A DNA stretch of 64,000 nucleotides from Vicingus serpentipes (GTDB lineage: Bacteria > Bacteroidota > Bacteroidia > Flavobacteriales_E > Vicingaceae): contig NZ_VOOS01000001.1 in the NCBI RefSeq assembly GCF_007993035.1, forward strand, positions 620,001 through 684,000. Reading direction: 5' to 3'. This document shows, piece by piece, positions 27,759-37,171 of this stretch; within the stretch, counting starts at the first letter, position 1, and every line of letters starts with the position of its first letter. Made by a program: the position numbers and the translations under genes. The notes below the pieces were generated by a model that saw only the letters and a list, made by a program, of their open reading frames with translations, searched no databases and was not told the origin of the DNA.

Positions 27759-29852
27759 TCAATATTTTAATAAACTCTTCAAAGCTTCCCCTACTTTATC
27801 TGCATTTGGTAAAAGAGTTGCTTCTAATGTAGAATTAAGTGGGATTGCAGGTGTATCAACAGAACCAATAATTTCTACAGGTGCATCTAAATATTCAAAA
27901 CAGTTTTTTTGAATTCTAGCAACAAGACCAAGAGAGAAAGAACATTCTACAGATTCCTCAGTAACAATTAAAATTTTATTATGCTTTTTAGCTGCATCAT
28001 ACATTGCTTCTTCATCTAAAGGATTCAGTGTCCGCAAATCAATAATTTCAACTTGTCCTTTAAAGTTTTTCTCAGCTGCCAAACTCCAATAAACTCCCAT
28101 TCCGTAGGTAATTATTGCCACAGAATTATCTTGCTTTGGTGCTTCTAGAACTGTTCTAGCCTTACCAAATGGAATTATATAATCCTCATCTGGCTCAACA
28201 GTCATAGCTCCTTCTGTTCCTTTTATTTTACTCCAATATAATCCTTTATGCTCTAACATAACAACTGGATTTGGATCATAATAAGCTGCTTTCATTAATC
28301 CTTTTAAATCAGCACCTGTACTTGGGTAAGCAACTTTAACCCCTCTAATGTTTGTAACAATAGATTCAACACTTGAAGAATGGTATGGTCCACCAGAGCC
28401 ATAAGCTCCAATTGGAACTCGTAAAATCATGCTTACTGGCCATTTTCCATTTGATAAATAATACGACCTTCCCACTTCAGTAAACAACTGATTTAAACCA
28501 GGCCAAATGTAATCTGCAAATTGAACCTCAACAATTGGTTTTAAACCCACAGCCGACATTCCAACTGTACTACCTACAATAAATGCTTCTTGAATTGGTG
28601 TATTAAAAACCCTATCATCACCAAATTGCTGGGCAAGCGTAGCCGCTTCTCTAAACACCCCTCCAATTCTTGCACCTACATCTTGTCCATACAATAAACT
28701 TTCAGGATGTTTTGCCATTATTTCTCTAATAGCAAATAAAGCCGAGTCAACCATTACTGTTTTATTTTTTCCAGCCGGTGTTCTTTCTCCCTTTTCCTGA
28801 GTGACAGGTGTTGGAGCGAACATATGTGTGGTCAAATCTTCTGATCTTGGATCTTCTTCTGCTAAAGCCAATTCATAATCTTTAGCTACTTGTTCTTTTG
28901 CCTTATTTTCTATGGCTATTAATTCAAAGTCTTTAACTTTAAATTGATCTTTTAATGCCTGTTTTAATTTTGGAAAAGGATCTTTACTCCACGCCTCAGC
29001 TAGTTCTTCTTTATCATGACGGTAAAATTCCATTCTAACACCAGATGTATGGTGATTTAACAAAGGAACTTTTGCGTGTATAATAAATGGTCTTCTTTCT
29101 TTTCTAACAATTGCTATAACTTCATTAAAGGTATCATAAGATTCTTGAAAATTCGTCCCATCTATAGTTCGAACCCCCATCCCTTTAAATCCTTTAGCAT
29201 AATGAGTAATATCTTGTGCTCTAGTTTCTTCAGCGCTAGCTGAGATATCCCATTCATTATCTTGAACTAAATATATGATTGGCATTTTTTTCAAAACTGC
29301 CATTTGAAAAGCTTCAGAAACTTCACCTTCAGTACAAGAAGCATCTCCTAAACTACAAACTACTACAGGGTTTTCTCCATTGTAATCTTCAGCTAACCCT
29401 AACTTCTCTTTATGCTGAATTCCCATTGCTACACCTGTTGCTGGTATAGCTTGCATACCTGTTGCAGAACTTTGGTGAGGAATTTTTGGTTTATCGTCAT
29501 CTTTTAAACTTGGATGAGAATAATAGGTTCTCCCTCCAGAAAATGGATCGTTACGCTTGGCTAAAACTTGTAACATTAATTGAAATGGAGTCATTCCAAT
29601 ACTCAACAAAATACTATCATCTCTATAGTAAGGAAATACAAAATCTTGCGGTTTTAATTGTAAGCCACAAGCAATTTGTATGGCTTCATGACCTCTTGAT
29701 GTTGCATGAACATATTTAGAACAAACTGATTTATTAGCTTCATACAACTCAGTTAATGACTTCGCTGTACTCATTAATCTATATCCTTCTAAAGCAATAT
29801 CTTTTGTTACCATAGTATCTCTTCCCACTTTTTTTTCAATAATTTCAGCCAT
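27759..29852 (-). CDS. 2-oxoacid (branched-chain) dehydrogenase E1, fused alpha-beta subunit
   Basis: 697-residue thiamine-diphosphate enzyme. Residues about 1-340 are the E1 alpha part with the ThDP motif GDASCTEGEVSEAF ... LVQDN. Residues about 365-697 are the transketolase-like beta part (LLYGQDVGARIGGVFREA, PIQEAFIVGSTVGMSA, RVPIGAYGSGGPYHSS) ending in a transketolase C-terminal domain. Fused E1 chains of this kind are common in Bacteroidota and feed a branched-chain 2-oxoacid or pyruvate dehydrogenase complex. No E2 or E3 gene is next to it. The ThDP motif has GDA rather than GDG. Confidence 0.9.
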   Translation of the reverse strand: MAEIIEKKVGRDTMVTKDIALEGYRLMSTAKSLTELYEANKSVCSKYVHATSRGHEAIQIACGLQLKPQDFVFPYYRDDSILLSIGMTPFQLMLQVLAKRNDPFSGGRTYYSHPSLKDDDKPKIPHQSSATGMQAIPATGVAMGIQHKEKLGLAEDYNGENPVVVCSLGDASCTEGEVSEAFQMAVLKKMPIIYLVQDNEWDISASAEETRAQDITHYAKGFKGMGVRTIDGTNFQESYDTFNEVIAIVRKERRPFIIHAKVPLLNHHTSGVRMEFYRHDKEELAEAWSKDPFPKLKQALKDQFKVKDFELIAIENKAKEQVAKDYELALAEEDPRSEDLTTHMFAPTPVTQEKGERTPAGKNKTVMVDSALFAIREIMAKHPESLLYGQDVGARIGGVFREAATLAQQFGDDRVFNTPIQEAFIVGSTVGMSAVGLKPIVEVQFADYIWPGLNQLFTEVGRSYYLSNGKWPVSMILRVPIGAYGSGGPYHSSSVESIVTNIRGVKVAYPSTGADLKGLMKAAYYDPNPVVMLEHKGLYWSKIKGTEGAMTVEPDEDYIIPFGKARTVLEAPKQDNSVAIITYGMGVYWSLAAEKNFKGQVEIIDLRTLNPLDEEAMYDAAKKHNKILIVTEESVECSFSLGLVARIQKNCFEYLDAPVEIIGSVDTPAIPLNSTLEATLLPNADKVGEALKSLLKY

Positions 29853-29873
29853 ATCTTATTTTTGAAAGGGTAA

Positions 29874-29881
29874 CAAAGGTA
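29874..29881 (-). promoter_or_regulatory. -7 element of the E1 gene
   Basis: Minus-strand TACCTTTG matches TAnnTTTG; no clear -33 element. The leader would be about 15 bases. Confidence 0.4.
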
Positions 29882-30005
29882 CTAAAAAAGCTTTTTGATA
29901 TAGATAAGGTTTTAAAATCTTAACTATTAATGTTAAATATAAAAAACTTTAACAAAAGTAATTCTTTAGCAACCCTAAATATGCAAAGAAATATGGTTAA
30001 CTTTA

Positions 30006-31184
30006 ATGTACTCATTGATTACCATTATGAAGAGTTACTTAATCATTCTAACTGTTTTTTGTATTTCGATTATTAAAACAAACGCTCAAAGTTACAACAC
30101 CTTTTATGGCGGAATTGTAACTAATTGTTCTTACGATTCTATTGAGCAGCACTTAATTGATTTTGAAAATTTAGGGATTAAAGAACCTGGTACTGCTGCA
30201 TTAAACAACACCCTAGATTGGTTAATCAGTCACTACCAAAGTTATGGTTATACAGATATTATTATTGACACTTTTACCTACAATGGAAACGAAGTTTATA
30301 ATCTTATTATAACCAAGACTGGAACACATTATCCCAACACATATTTTGTTTTAGATGGTCATTATGACACCAAAACCGGTACAGGAACCAACGACAACGG
30401 AAGTGGCACCTCAATAATTTTAGAAACTGCTCGATTAATGAAAAATGTAGACACTAAATTTTCTGTAAAATTCATTCATTTTAGCATGGAGGAGGTTGGT
30501 CTTGTTGGAAGCACTCATTACGTTAATAATATTGCCTTCCCTAACGGAATGGACATTAAACTATTATTTAACATTGATGAAGTTGGAGGTGTTAATGGTA
30601 TGGTAAATAATACCATTGTTTGCGAACGAGACCAAGCAAATCCGACTGCTGCAAACGATGCTTCTTGGGCATATACTGATACTCTTGCTACTTGTGTTGA
30701 ATTATATTCTAATTTGTTTACTACTATTTCTTATGCTTACGCATCAGATTACATGCCTTTTCAGGCTAAAGATTATGTAATAACAGGCTTATTTGAAGAT
30801 CATTATTCTCCTTATGCGCATACCTTAGGAGATAGTTTAGGAAACATGGATATTCCTTATGTTTTTGAAATTGCTAAAGGCACAATAGGAGCATCTTTAT
30901 ACTTTGCAGAGGCTTACGAAACTACGGGAATTGAAGAGCTTAATGAAAATAATTTTAGTATCTATCCTAATCCCGCAAAAGATATCCTAACTATAAAAGC
31001 TGAGAATAATCAATTTCCTACCACTGTTAAATTAATTAATGCTATTGGAGAAATCGTAATTTCTGAAACAATTACTTCTAACATCAAATTAATTGATGTA
31101 AAAAATTTACCAGCAGGTATTTATTATCTTGCAATTGAAGATAAAATAAACACTCAATACAAAAAAATAATTATTTCGAATTAA
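30006..31184 (+). CDS. Secreted M28-family metallopeptidase with T9SS sorting domain
   Basis: 392-residue secreted zinc aminopeptidase-like protein. Signal peptide ends near TNAQ. Metal ligands of family M28 are visible: H119 (LDGHYDT), D130 (GTNDNGSG), catalytic/bridging E162-E163 (SMEEVGLVGS), D191 (NIDEVGG) and H272 (YAHTLGD). The last about 75 residues are a T9SS type A domain (FSIYPNPAKDILTI ... KIIISN). It probably releases N-terminal amino acids from peptides outside the cell. An in-frame ATG at 30027 gives a more usual signal peptide start (MKSYLIIL) and may be the true start. Its end is 3 bases from the convergent hydroxyacyl-CoA dehydrogenase gene. Confidence 0.9.
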   Translation: MYSLITIMKSYLIILTVFCISIIKTNAQSYNTFYGGIVTNCSYDSIEQHLIDFENLGIKEPGTAALNNTLDWLISHYQSYGYTDIIIDTFTYNGNEVYNLIITKTGTHYPNTYFVLDGHYDTKTGTGTNDNGSGTSIILETARLMKNVDTKFSVKFIHFSMEEVGLVGSTHYVNNIAFPNGMDIKLLFNIDEVGGVNGMVNNTIVCERDQANPTAANDASWAYTDTLATCVELYSNLFTTISYAYASDYMPFQAKDYVITGLFEDHYSPYAHTLGDSLGNMDIPYVFEIAKGTIGASLYFAEAYETTGIEELNENNFSIYPNPAKDILTIKAENNQFPTTVKLINAIGEIVISETITSNIKLIDVKNLPAGIYYLAIEDKINTQYKKIIISN

Positions 31185-31187
31185 AGC

Positions 31188-32345
31188 TTAATAAAAAGTC
31201 TTCCCGTCTCTTACCATTCTTCTTAACAATGGGCTTGGTCTATATCTATCTTCTCCGTATTCTTTAAACATATTTTCTAATTGACTTAACACCTTATCTA
31301 AACCAATTTCATCAGCCCATGCTAATAAACCTTTCGGATAATTTACACCTTTGGTCATTGCCAAATCAATATCTTCTTTGGTTGCAATATTTAAGAATAA
31401 AGCATCTATTGCTTCATTAATCAACATCATTAATATTCTATCAAATATTTGATTTCCTAAAACTGTATCTTTTTTTGGTGCCGGTTGTTCAACTCCTTCT
31501 GCGTAATTATAGTATCCTCTACCAGATTTTCGCCCAAACCAGCCTGCCTCAGAATGACGTTTTTGTGTAAATGAAGGCTTATACCTGGGGTCGTAGTAGA
31601 ATGCTGCAAAAACAGTTTCCGTAACCGTATAATTAACATCATTACCAATGTAATCCATTAAAGTAAATGGGCCCATTTTAAAACCACCTAATTCAGTCAT
31701 TGCCCAATCGATTGTTGCAAAGTCTGCCAATCCTTCTTCGTAAATTCGTAACGCTTCTCCATAAAATGGTCGAGCAACTCTATTTACAATAAAACCAGGA
31801 GTATCTTTCGTCAATACAGTTACTTTTTTCCATCCGTCAATTAATTCACGAGCAGTATTTTTAGTTTCTTCTGAAGTTTGTACTGCAGGAATAATTTCTA
31901 CCAAAGGCATCAATGGCGCTGGGTTGAAAAAATGAATTCCAATTACTCGTTCAGGCATTGAACAAGCTGAAGCTATGGCTGCTATAGACAAAGAAGATGT
32001 ATTACTTGCCAAGATACAATTAGCACTTACTATTCCTTCTAGACTTGTAAATACTTTTTGTTTAACTTCTATATTTTCAATAATTGCTTCTATTACAATA
32101 TCACAATGGCTAAAATCAGTAATTTTTTGAGAAAATGTAATTCTATTTATCACTTCATCAGCAGAAGATATACGTCCTTTTTCTTCAAGACGGCTTAATA
32201 CTTTCGTTAAACTTGTTTTTGCATTTTCTAACGCATCAGCATTTAGATCTACTAATAAAACTTGATGCGTTTCAACTGCTGCTATTTGAGCAATTCCAGC
32301 TCCCATCGAACCTGCGCCTAATACTCCTACTATTTGTTTTTTCAT
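31188..32345 (-). CDS. 3-hydroxyacyl-CoA dehydrogenase (Hbd/PaaH type)
   Basis: About 385-residue NAD-dependent enzyme oxidising 3-hydroxyacyl-CoA. The dinucleotide motif GVLGAGSMGAGIAQ is at the N-terminus, the catalytic His-Glu region is IGIHFFNPAPLMPLVEIIP, and TKDTPGFIVNRVARPF follows. There is a second C-terminal 3HCDH domain (IFDRILMMLINEAIDAL), as in PaaH. I placed the start at 32345 (MKKQIVG), 4 bases after the DUF1569 stop; a start at 32360 would overlap that gene. Last gene of an operon with a biotin carboxylase, a PaaG-like isomerase and DUF1569. Confidence 0.9.
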   Translation of the reverse strand: MKKQIVGVLGAGSMGAGIAQIAAVETHQVLLVDLNADALENAKTSLTKVLSRLEEKGRISSADEVINRITFSQKITDFSHCDIVIEAIIENIEVKQKVFTSLEGIVSANCILASNTSSLSIAAIASACSMPERVIGIHFFNPAPLMPLVEIIPAVQTSEETKNTARELIDGWKKVTVLTKDTPGFIVNRVARPFYGEALRIYEEGLADFATIDWAMTELGGFKMGPFTLMDYIGNDVNYTVTETVFAAFYYDPRYKPSFTQKRHSEAGWFGRKSGRGYYNYAEGVEQPAPKKDTVLGNQIFDRILMMLINEAIDALFLNIATKEDIDLAMTKGVNYPKGLLAWADEIGLDKVLSQLENMFKEYGEDRYRPSPLLRRMVRDGKTFY

Positions 32346-32349
32346 ATTT

Positions 32350-32805
32350 TTATACTCCAAACTGATTTAAATGATGATTTAAATGTTTTGAAAACATATT
32401 ATTCCATTCTAATTGTGTTAATTCTCCAAAAGAATTTGAATCTTTTCCTTCAAAAGAAGCTCCACCTAATTTTTGAGTTTTCTCAATATAACTTATTAAT
32501 CTATTTTTCTCAATTTCAAAATCTTTTTCGGTTGTTATTAAAAACTGAGGAGCAGTTCTACTATTATTTTTGTATGGTTTTTCAGAAACCACTAATGGTT
32601 TTATCAATAATTTTAAAATAAACTTTTTAAATCCTGTTGCTCTAGGATGTTTATCTTCATAAACCATTTCATAAGTCACATTACAATGTGCTAACATTTG
32701 TCCAACAGACATTGAACCCCATTTTGGTTGTGAATCTTTTGATAGATTATTAATTCTTTCAATAAAATCTTTACTATCTTTTATATCAAATACATTTTTA
32801 ATCAT
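32350..32805 (-). CDS. DUF1569 family protein (DinB-like fold)
   Basis: 151-residue cytoplasmic protein of the DUF1569 family, a relative of DinB-like four-helix metal-binding proteins. The His residues in GQMLAHCNVTYEM and SKHLNHHLNQFG correspond to the usual metal-site positions of that fold. Function unknown. It starts within the stop codon of the PaaG-like gene (1-base overlap) and ends just before the dehydrogenase start, so it is firmly embedded in the acyl-CoA operon. Confidence 0.82.
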   Translation of the reverse strand: MIKNVFDIKDSKDFIERINNLSKDSQPKWGSMSVGQMLAHCNVTYEMVYEDKHPRATGFKKFILKLLIKPLVVSEKPYKNNSRTAPQFLITTEKDFEIEKNRLISYIEKTQKLGGASFEGKDSNSFGELTQLEWNNMFSKHLNHHLNQFGV

Positions 32806-33581
32806 TACTCTCCTTTAAAAATTGGTGCTCTTTTTTCTAAAAATGCATTTACACCTTCATTATAATCATAGCTTTTACCTGCTATATTTTGCAGTTCGTT
32901 TTCTAAAGCTAATTGCTGAGTTAACGTGTTATTGTATGATTCATTTAACAAACGTTTTGTTAACCCTATTCCTTTGGTTGGCATTTGAGCCAATTTTCGA
33001 GCTAATTTCATTCCTTCTTCTTGCAAAGCTTCATCCTCAACTACTTTATAAATCATCCCCATTTTTTCAGCTTCTTCAGCCATTACTTTATCACCTAAAA
33101 ACATTAAAGCTGCCGATTTTTGCATTCCAATTAATCGAGGTAAGTAAAAAGTTCCTCCACTATCGGGTATTAATCCTATTTTACTAAAAGCTTGAATAAA
33201 AGCAACCGATTTACCAGCAACAGTTATATCGCAAGCTAAAGCAATATTAGCACCAGCTCCAGCAGCAACTCCATTTACACCACAAACAATTGGTTTCTCA
33301 ATGTTTCTTAAACGCTCTATTATTGGGTTGTAATGCTCTTCAACTATTTTAGTTAATTCAGTCTGACTAGGGTCTATAGCCTCCGCTAAATCTTGCCCAG
33401 CACAAAAAGCTTTTCCAACACCAGTAATATAAATCGCTCTTACCTCTTTGTTCAACTCACAATCATCTAAGGCTTTTTGTAAATCAAATGCCATTTGACG
33501 AACAAAGCTGTTAAATTTATCTGGTCGATTAAGTGTAATAACTCCTACTCCACTTTCTATTTTAAAATCTATATTACTCAT
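32805..33581 (-). CDS. paaG: Enoyl-CoA hydratase/isomerase, PaaG-like
   Basis: 258-residue crotonase-fold enzyme. The CoA-binding GKAFCAGQDLAEAI and oxyanion-hole GVAAGAGANIALACD segments are typical; the catalytic-region Asp lies in GLIPDSGGTFYLPRLIG. The AFCAGQDLAEA and IPDSGGT sequences fit PaaG, the isomerase converting ring-1,2-epoxyphenylacetyl-CoA to the oxepin in aerobic phenylacetate degradation. However, no paaABCDE, paaZ or paaK is nearby, so a general enoyl-CoA hydratase role remains possible. One base separates it from the biotin carboxylase. Confidence 0.82.
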   Translation of the reverse strand: MSNIDFKIESGVGVITLNRPDKFNSFVRQMAFDLQKALDDCELNKEVRAIYITGVGKAFCAGQDLAEAIDPSQTELTKIVEEHYNPIIERLRNIEKPIVCGVNGVAAGAGANIALACDITVAGKSVAFIQAFSKIGLIPDSGGTFYLPRLIGMQKSAALMFLGDKVMAEEAEKMGMIYKVVEDEALQEEGMKLARKLAQMPTKGIGLTKRLLNESYNNTLTQQLALENELQNIAGKSYDYNEGVNAFLEKRAPIFKGE

Positions 33582-33582
33582 C

Positions 33583-35064
33583 TTACATTCTATTTTTTTT
33601 CCAATTAGAAGTTACTTTATTAGAAGAATTTGTAATTGTTTGTTTAGAGTTATTATCTGTAAAAAGTTTAGCGGCAAACAATGCTGCAACTTCTTCTACT
33701 TCCTTGTTATGGATATTTAAAACTTCTGGAGTAAAATATTTATTTACAAAATGTGTATCAAAATTTCCACTTACAAAAGCTTCATGTTGAATAGCAAACT
33801 TACAAAATGGCAAAGTAGTTTCTACACCACTTATTTTGTAATCTTCAATTGCTCTTAACATTCTATCAATTGCTTCTTGTCTATCCTTACCATGAGTAAT
33901 TAATTTCGAAATCATTGGATCATAATAAATTGGAATATCCATTCCTTCTTCAAAACCATCATCAACTCTAACTCCCATTCCCTCAGGTTTTTTATACGTG
34001 TTTAAACGACCAATATCTGGTAAAAAATTATTGGTTGGATCTTCTGCATAAACCCTAACTTCTAATGAATGTCCATTAATTTTTAAATCTTCTTGAGTAA
34101 AGGATAGTTTCTCTCCTCGAGCAACCTTTATTTGTTCTTTCACTAAATCAACTCCTGAAATTAACTCAGAAACTGGATGCTCTACCTGAAGACGAGTATT
34201 CATTTCCAAAAAATAAAAATCTTTATTATTTTCTAATAAAAACTCAACGGTTCCTGCCCCATAATAATTACAAGAACGAGCAACATCAACAGCACATTTA
34301 CCCATTGCTTCTCTAATCTCTGGAGTTAACACAGAAGAAGGAGCTTCTTCAATTACTTTTTGATGACGACGTTGAATTGAACATTCGCGTTCAAATAAAT
34401 AAACCACATTACCGTGAGTGTCTGCTAAAACTTGTATTTCAATATGACGAGGAGAACCAACATATTTCTCAATAAATACAGCTCCATTTCCAAAAGAAGA
34501 AACTGCTTCACTCACTGCTCTATCCATTTGCTCCTCAAATTCATCAGCGCTTTCAACCACTCTCATCCCTTTACCACCACCACCAGCAGCAGCTTTAATT
34601 AAAATCGGAAAACCTATTCCCTCTGCTATTGTTTTTGCAGCAGCAATATCTTCTATTGCCTTATCGGTACCGGGTACCATTGGAATATTATAACTTTTTA
34701 CAGTATCTTTTGCTTTTAATTTATCTCCCATCAACTCCATTGCTTCTGGAGATGGCCCAATAAATGTAATACCTGCTTCTGTAATTTTACGAGTTGCATT
34801 AGCATTTTCTGATAAAAATCCATATCCAGGATGAATTCCATCTACATTTAAATCTTTACAGATTTGTATTATTTTATCAACTTGTAAGTACGACTCACTT
34901 GAAGGTGGAGGTCCAACACATACTGCCTCATCAGCATATTTAACAAAAGGAGCTTTTCTGTCTGCCTCAGAAAAAATGGCAACTGTTTTTATTCCCATTT
35001 CTTTAGCAGAGCGCATAACTCTTAATGCAATTTCACCTCTATTGGCAACTAATATCTTATTCAT
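33583..35064 (-). CDS. accC: Biotin carboxylase subunit of an acyl-CoA carboxylase
   Basis: 493-residue ATP-grasp enzyme that carboxylates biotin on a carrier protein. Signatures: ILVANRGEIALRVMRSAKEM at the N-terminus, the glycine loop KAAAGGGGKGMRVV, the ERECSIQRRHQKVIEEAPS block and EMNTRLQVEHPVSE. It is longer than E. coli AccC (449 residues), with a C-terminal Asn/Lys/Ser-rich tail lacking any biotinyl lysine motif. A separate biotin carrier must therefore exist elsewhere. It heads an operon with PaaG-like, DUF1569 and hydroxyacyl-CoA dehydrogenase genes, so a propionyl- or methylcrotonyl-type carboxylase is as likely as acetyl-CoA carboxylase. Confidence 0.88.
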   Translation of the reverse strand: MNKILVANRGEIALRVMRSAKEMGIKTVAIFSEADRKAPFVKYADEAVCVGPPPSSESYLQVDKIIQICKDLNVDGIHPGYGFLSENANATRKITEAGITFIGPSPEAMELMGDKLKAKDTVKSYNIPMVPGTDKAIEDIAAAKTIAEGIGFPILIKAAAGGGGKGMRVVESADEFEEQMDRAVSEAVSSFGNGAVFIEKYVGSPRHIEIQVLADTHGNVVYLFERECSIQRRHQKVIEEAPSSVLTPEIREAMGKCAVDVARSCNYYGAGTVEFLLENNKDFYFLEMNTRLQVEHPVSELISGVDLVKEQIKVARGEKLSFTQEDLKINGHSLEVRVYAEDPTNNFLPDIGRLNTYKKPEGMGVRVDDGFEEGMDIPIYYDPMISKLITHGKDRQEAIDRMLRAIEDYKISGVETTLPFCKFAIQHEAFVSGNFDTHFVNKYFTPEVLNIHNKEVEEVAALFAAKLFTDNNSKQTITNSSNKVTSNWKKNRM

Positions 35065-35133
35065 AAATTAATTTCTTAAAAGTGGTTAAAGTTAATAAAT
35101 GGAACCTGAAAATAAAAAGGGAATTGCTTTGAA

Positions 35134-36072
35134 TTATTGTGGATTTACAAATTGTCCAAATAAAGATTTTCCAAATTGATAATTTAAAGAAAAAGCAACA
35201 TAATATGATGTCCCTAAACTTTGTGAATAATCCTTTTGAATAACAGTGTATTGTTGAGCAACAGACAAACCTCCTTCTAGTTTTAGTTTAAATTGCTTAG
35301 CAATTTTTGAATTCAATGCTAAATAGGGTTTTATTTGCCTATAATTTATAGTGGCATCATTTCCTCTCAAAACAGAACCTTGTCGGTAAATAGTATTTAC
35401 GCCATCAAAATTAGCCCCTAAATCAACATTTAGTTTAGGATTTACTTTGTAGTTTAATTTTGCTTCTAGCGGAAAAACAATTCTGGCTTTTAAATTCTTA
35501 GCCACTTTTTTCTGAAATCCTAAAATAGGAACTGGGTAAAATTTACCTTGATTAACCAGTAAACCTAACCCATAAAAATAAATAAAATCAAAGCTCTTTA
35601 CTTTAACTCTTGCTCCATAACCTCTAAAATTTGGAACCAAATTTCCATTGTAAGTTTTGTCACTTTCATTAACATAAAGATTAGCTGAATAAATCCATAT
35701 TCCTTGTCGAATTCCAGCGTTTAAACCAGTAATTCCAATCGAAGCTCTATAAATATTATTTGATGATTTACCTGAAAAACTAGATTGATTAAATCCTATT
35801 CGAGAAGTTAAAAAAAGCTGAGATGAACTCAAATTCATCTTTTTAAAATCTAGCTTTTTTAGGTCTAAATTAATTTTGGTTTTTAATGGAAGAACATATT
35901 GAAGCTGATGTTTATTAAAATTAAAATCAACAGAATCATTTACCTTAGATGCTCCATGAAATTCTGAACTATAAGTTAATCCTGAACTAAATAAAAAATC
36001 GAGTTGTAATGATTGTGAAAAAGTTACTTTTCCAAAACACACTAAAATTGCTATAATTAATATTTTACTCAT
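35134..36072 (-). CDS. Hypothetical outer-membrane beta-barrel protein (paralog A)
   Basis: 312-residue exported protein with a signal peptide (MSKILIIAILVCFGKVTFSQ) and many amphipathic strands ending in a hydrophobic beta strand, suggesting a barrel. It is clearly paralogous to the upstream neighbour at 36122-37105: shared blocks include IFNSGATGG/LFSSGLTYS near the N-terminus, QLFL-S-R/K, PNFRGYG/PNFRAYS, G-N-QGKF, P-FGF-K and YRQGSVLRGNDATINYRQ/YREGSLFKGDDNTINLRQ. Function unknown. Both genes have the same palindrome about 12 bases upstream of their starts. Confidence 0.72.
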   Translation of the reverse strand: MSKILIIAILVCFGKVTFSQSLQLDFLFSSGLTYSSEFHGASKVNDSVDFNFNKHQLQYVLPLKTKINLDLKKLDFKKMNLSSSQLFLTSRIGFNQSSFSGKSSNNIYRASIGITGLNAGIRQGIWIYSANLYVNESDKTYNGNLVPNFRGYGARVKVKSFDFIYFYGLGLLVNQGKFYPVPILGFQKKVAKNLKARIVFPLEAKLNYKVNPKLNVDLGANFDGVNTIYRQGSVLRGNDATINYRQIKPYLALNSKIAKQFKLKLEGGLSVAQQYTVIQKDYSQSLGTSYYVAFSLNYQFGKSLFGQFVNPQ

Positions 36073-36083
36073 TATGTTTAACG

Positions 36084-36093
36084 GTAAATTTAC
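36084..36093. promoter_or_regulatory. Palindrome GTAAATTTAC upstream of paralog A
   Basis: Perfect 10-base palindrome 12 bases upstream of the ATG at 36072. An identical copy lies 13 bases upstream of paralog B. On the minus strand it overlaps TAAATTTA, one base away from the -7 consensus, so it may be a shared core promoter or an operator. Confidence 0.35.
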
Positions 36094-36121
36094 AATTTAA
36101 CACATCATCTAATTTAATTAA

Positions 36122-37105
36122 TCATCCTTTTTTAGCTGTCTTTTTATTATTTCCCAACTTATCCCCTTCGTTAAAAAATTTATATAAAATTGAGTTTCTA
36201 AAATTGTAATTAAACGAAATATTAAAATATGGTGACGGGCTTATTTTCCTAACAAAATCAGTTGATAAGGCATTTAATTCCTGAAAATAAGCATAGCCTA
36301 TTTCAACTTTAAATTTATAAAACTCGCTTAGGCGGGTATTTATTCCTAAATGGTTTTTTAATTGCCTTAAATTAATTGTATTATCATCTCCTTTAAATAG
36401 CGAACCTTCTCTGTAAACAGCATGTATTCGACTATAAGAAGTTGCCAGTTCAAGCTCTACTTTATTTGCTAAATTATATTTTATTTTAGCATGTATAGGA
36501 ACAATAATTTCTGCTGTTAGTTGTGGGCTTAATCTTTTCCAAAACCCAAATACTGGTAATGCAAAAAACTTTCCTTGATTAATAGCTACACCTGGCCCAA
36601 AAAAAGGAACAAATTTTAAATTTTTAGCATGAGCATAAACTGAATACGCTCTAAAATTTGGTGTGAAACTATACTTAAATGATTTCTCACTTTCTGTTGC
36701 AGAAATATTAGCAGAATGTAACCACACACCTCTTTTTCTGCTTGCAGTAATATAAGTCAATTCTAATTCCCCATTATATATATTCTCAAAAGTATTATCG
36801 TTTGATAAGTTAGGTTTAGCTATACTAAATTTAGATATCAAGAAAAGCTGATTGGCTTTTGCGTTATTATTTTCCATGTCAAATTTTTCCAAATCAACTT
36901 CTTTAGTCCGAAGCACCTTTACAAACTGTACTTTATACTTTTTTAAACTAAAACTTGTTGAATCATTTATCGAAGAAGGTGATAAAAACTCAATTCCACC
37001 AGTTGCTCCTGAATTAAATATACTCCTCACATTAAACGATTGAGCAAAACAACTAGAAGAAAAACTAGCAAACAGAATTAATGATATGAGATTTACTTTA
37101 TTCAT
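36122..37105 (-). CDS. Hypothetical outer-membrane beta-barrel protein (paralog B)
   Basis: 327-residue exported protein with a signal peptide (MNKVNLISLILFASFSSSCF, cut near FAQ) and barrel-like strands. It ends in a basic tail (KLGNNKKTAKKG) absent from paralog A. The two are tandem duplicates that have diverged substantially. A Cys just before the predicted cleavage site (SSSCFAQS) could be read as a lipobox, but the AQS cleavage site fits better with ordinary export. No known family recognised. Confidence 0.7.
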   Translation of the reverse strand: MNKVNLISLILFASFSSSCFAQSFNVRSIFNSGATGGIEFLSPSSINDSTSFSLKKYKVQFVKVLRTKEVDLEKFDMENNNAKANQLFLISKFSIAKPNLSNDNTFENIYNGELELTYITASRKRGVWLHSANISATESEKSFKYSFTPNFRAYSVYAHAKNLKFVPFFGPGVAINQGKFFALPVFGFWKRLSPQLTAEIIVPIHAKIKYNLANKVELELATSYSRIHAVYREGSLFKGDDNTINLRQLKNHLGINTRLSEFYKFKVEIGYAYFQELNALSTDFVRKISPSPYFNISFNYNFRNSILYKFFNEGDKLGNNKKTAKKG

Positions 37106-37117
37106 TTTGACAACTCC

Positions 37118-37127
37118 GTAAATTTAC
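37118..37127. promoter_or_regulatory. Palindrome GTAAATTTAC upstream of paralog B
   Basis: Second copy of the palindrome, 13 bases upstream of the ATG at 37105, in the 66-base divergent region shared with the thioesterase gene. Confidence 0.35.
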
Positions 37128-37171
37128 AACATTTCTTTTCGTAGCTTTATTTTGATTTAAAAAGACTAAAA

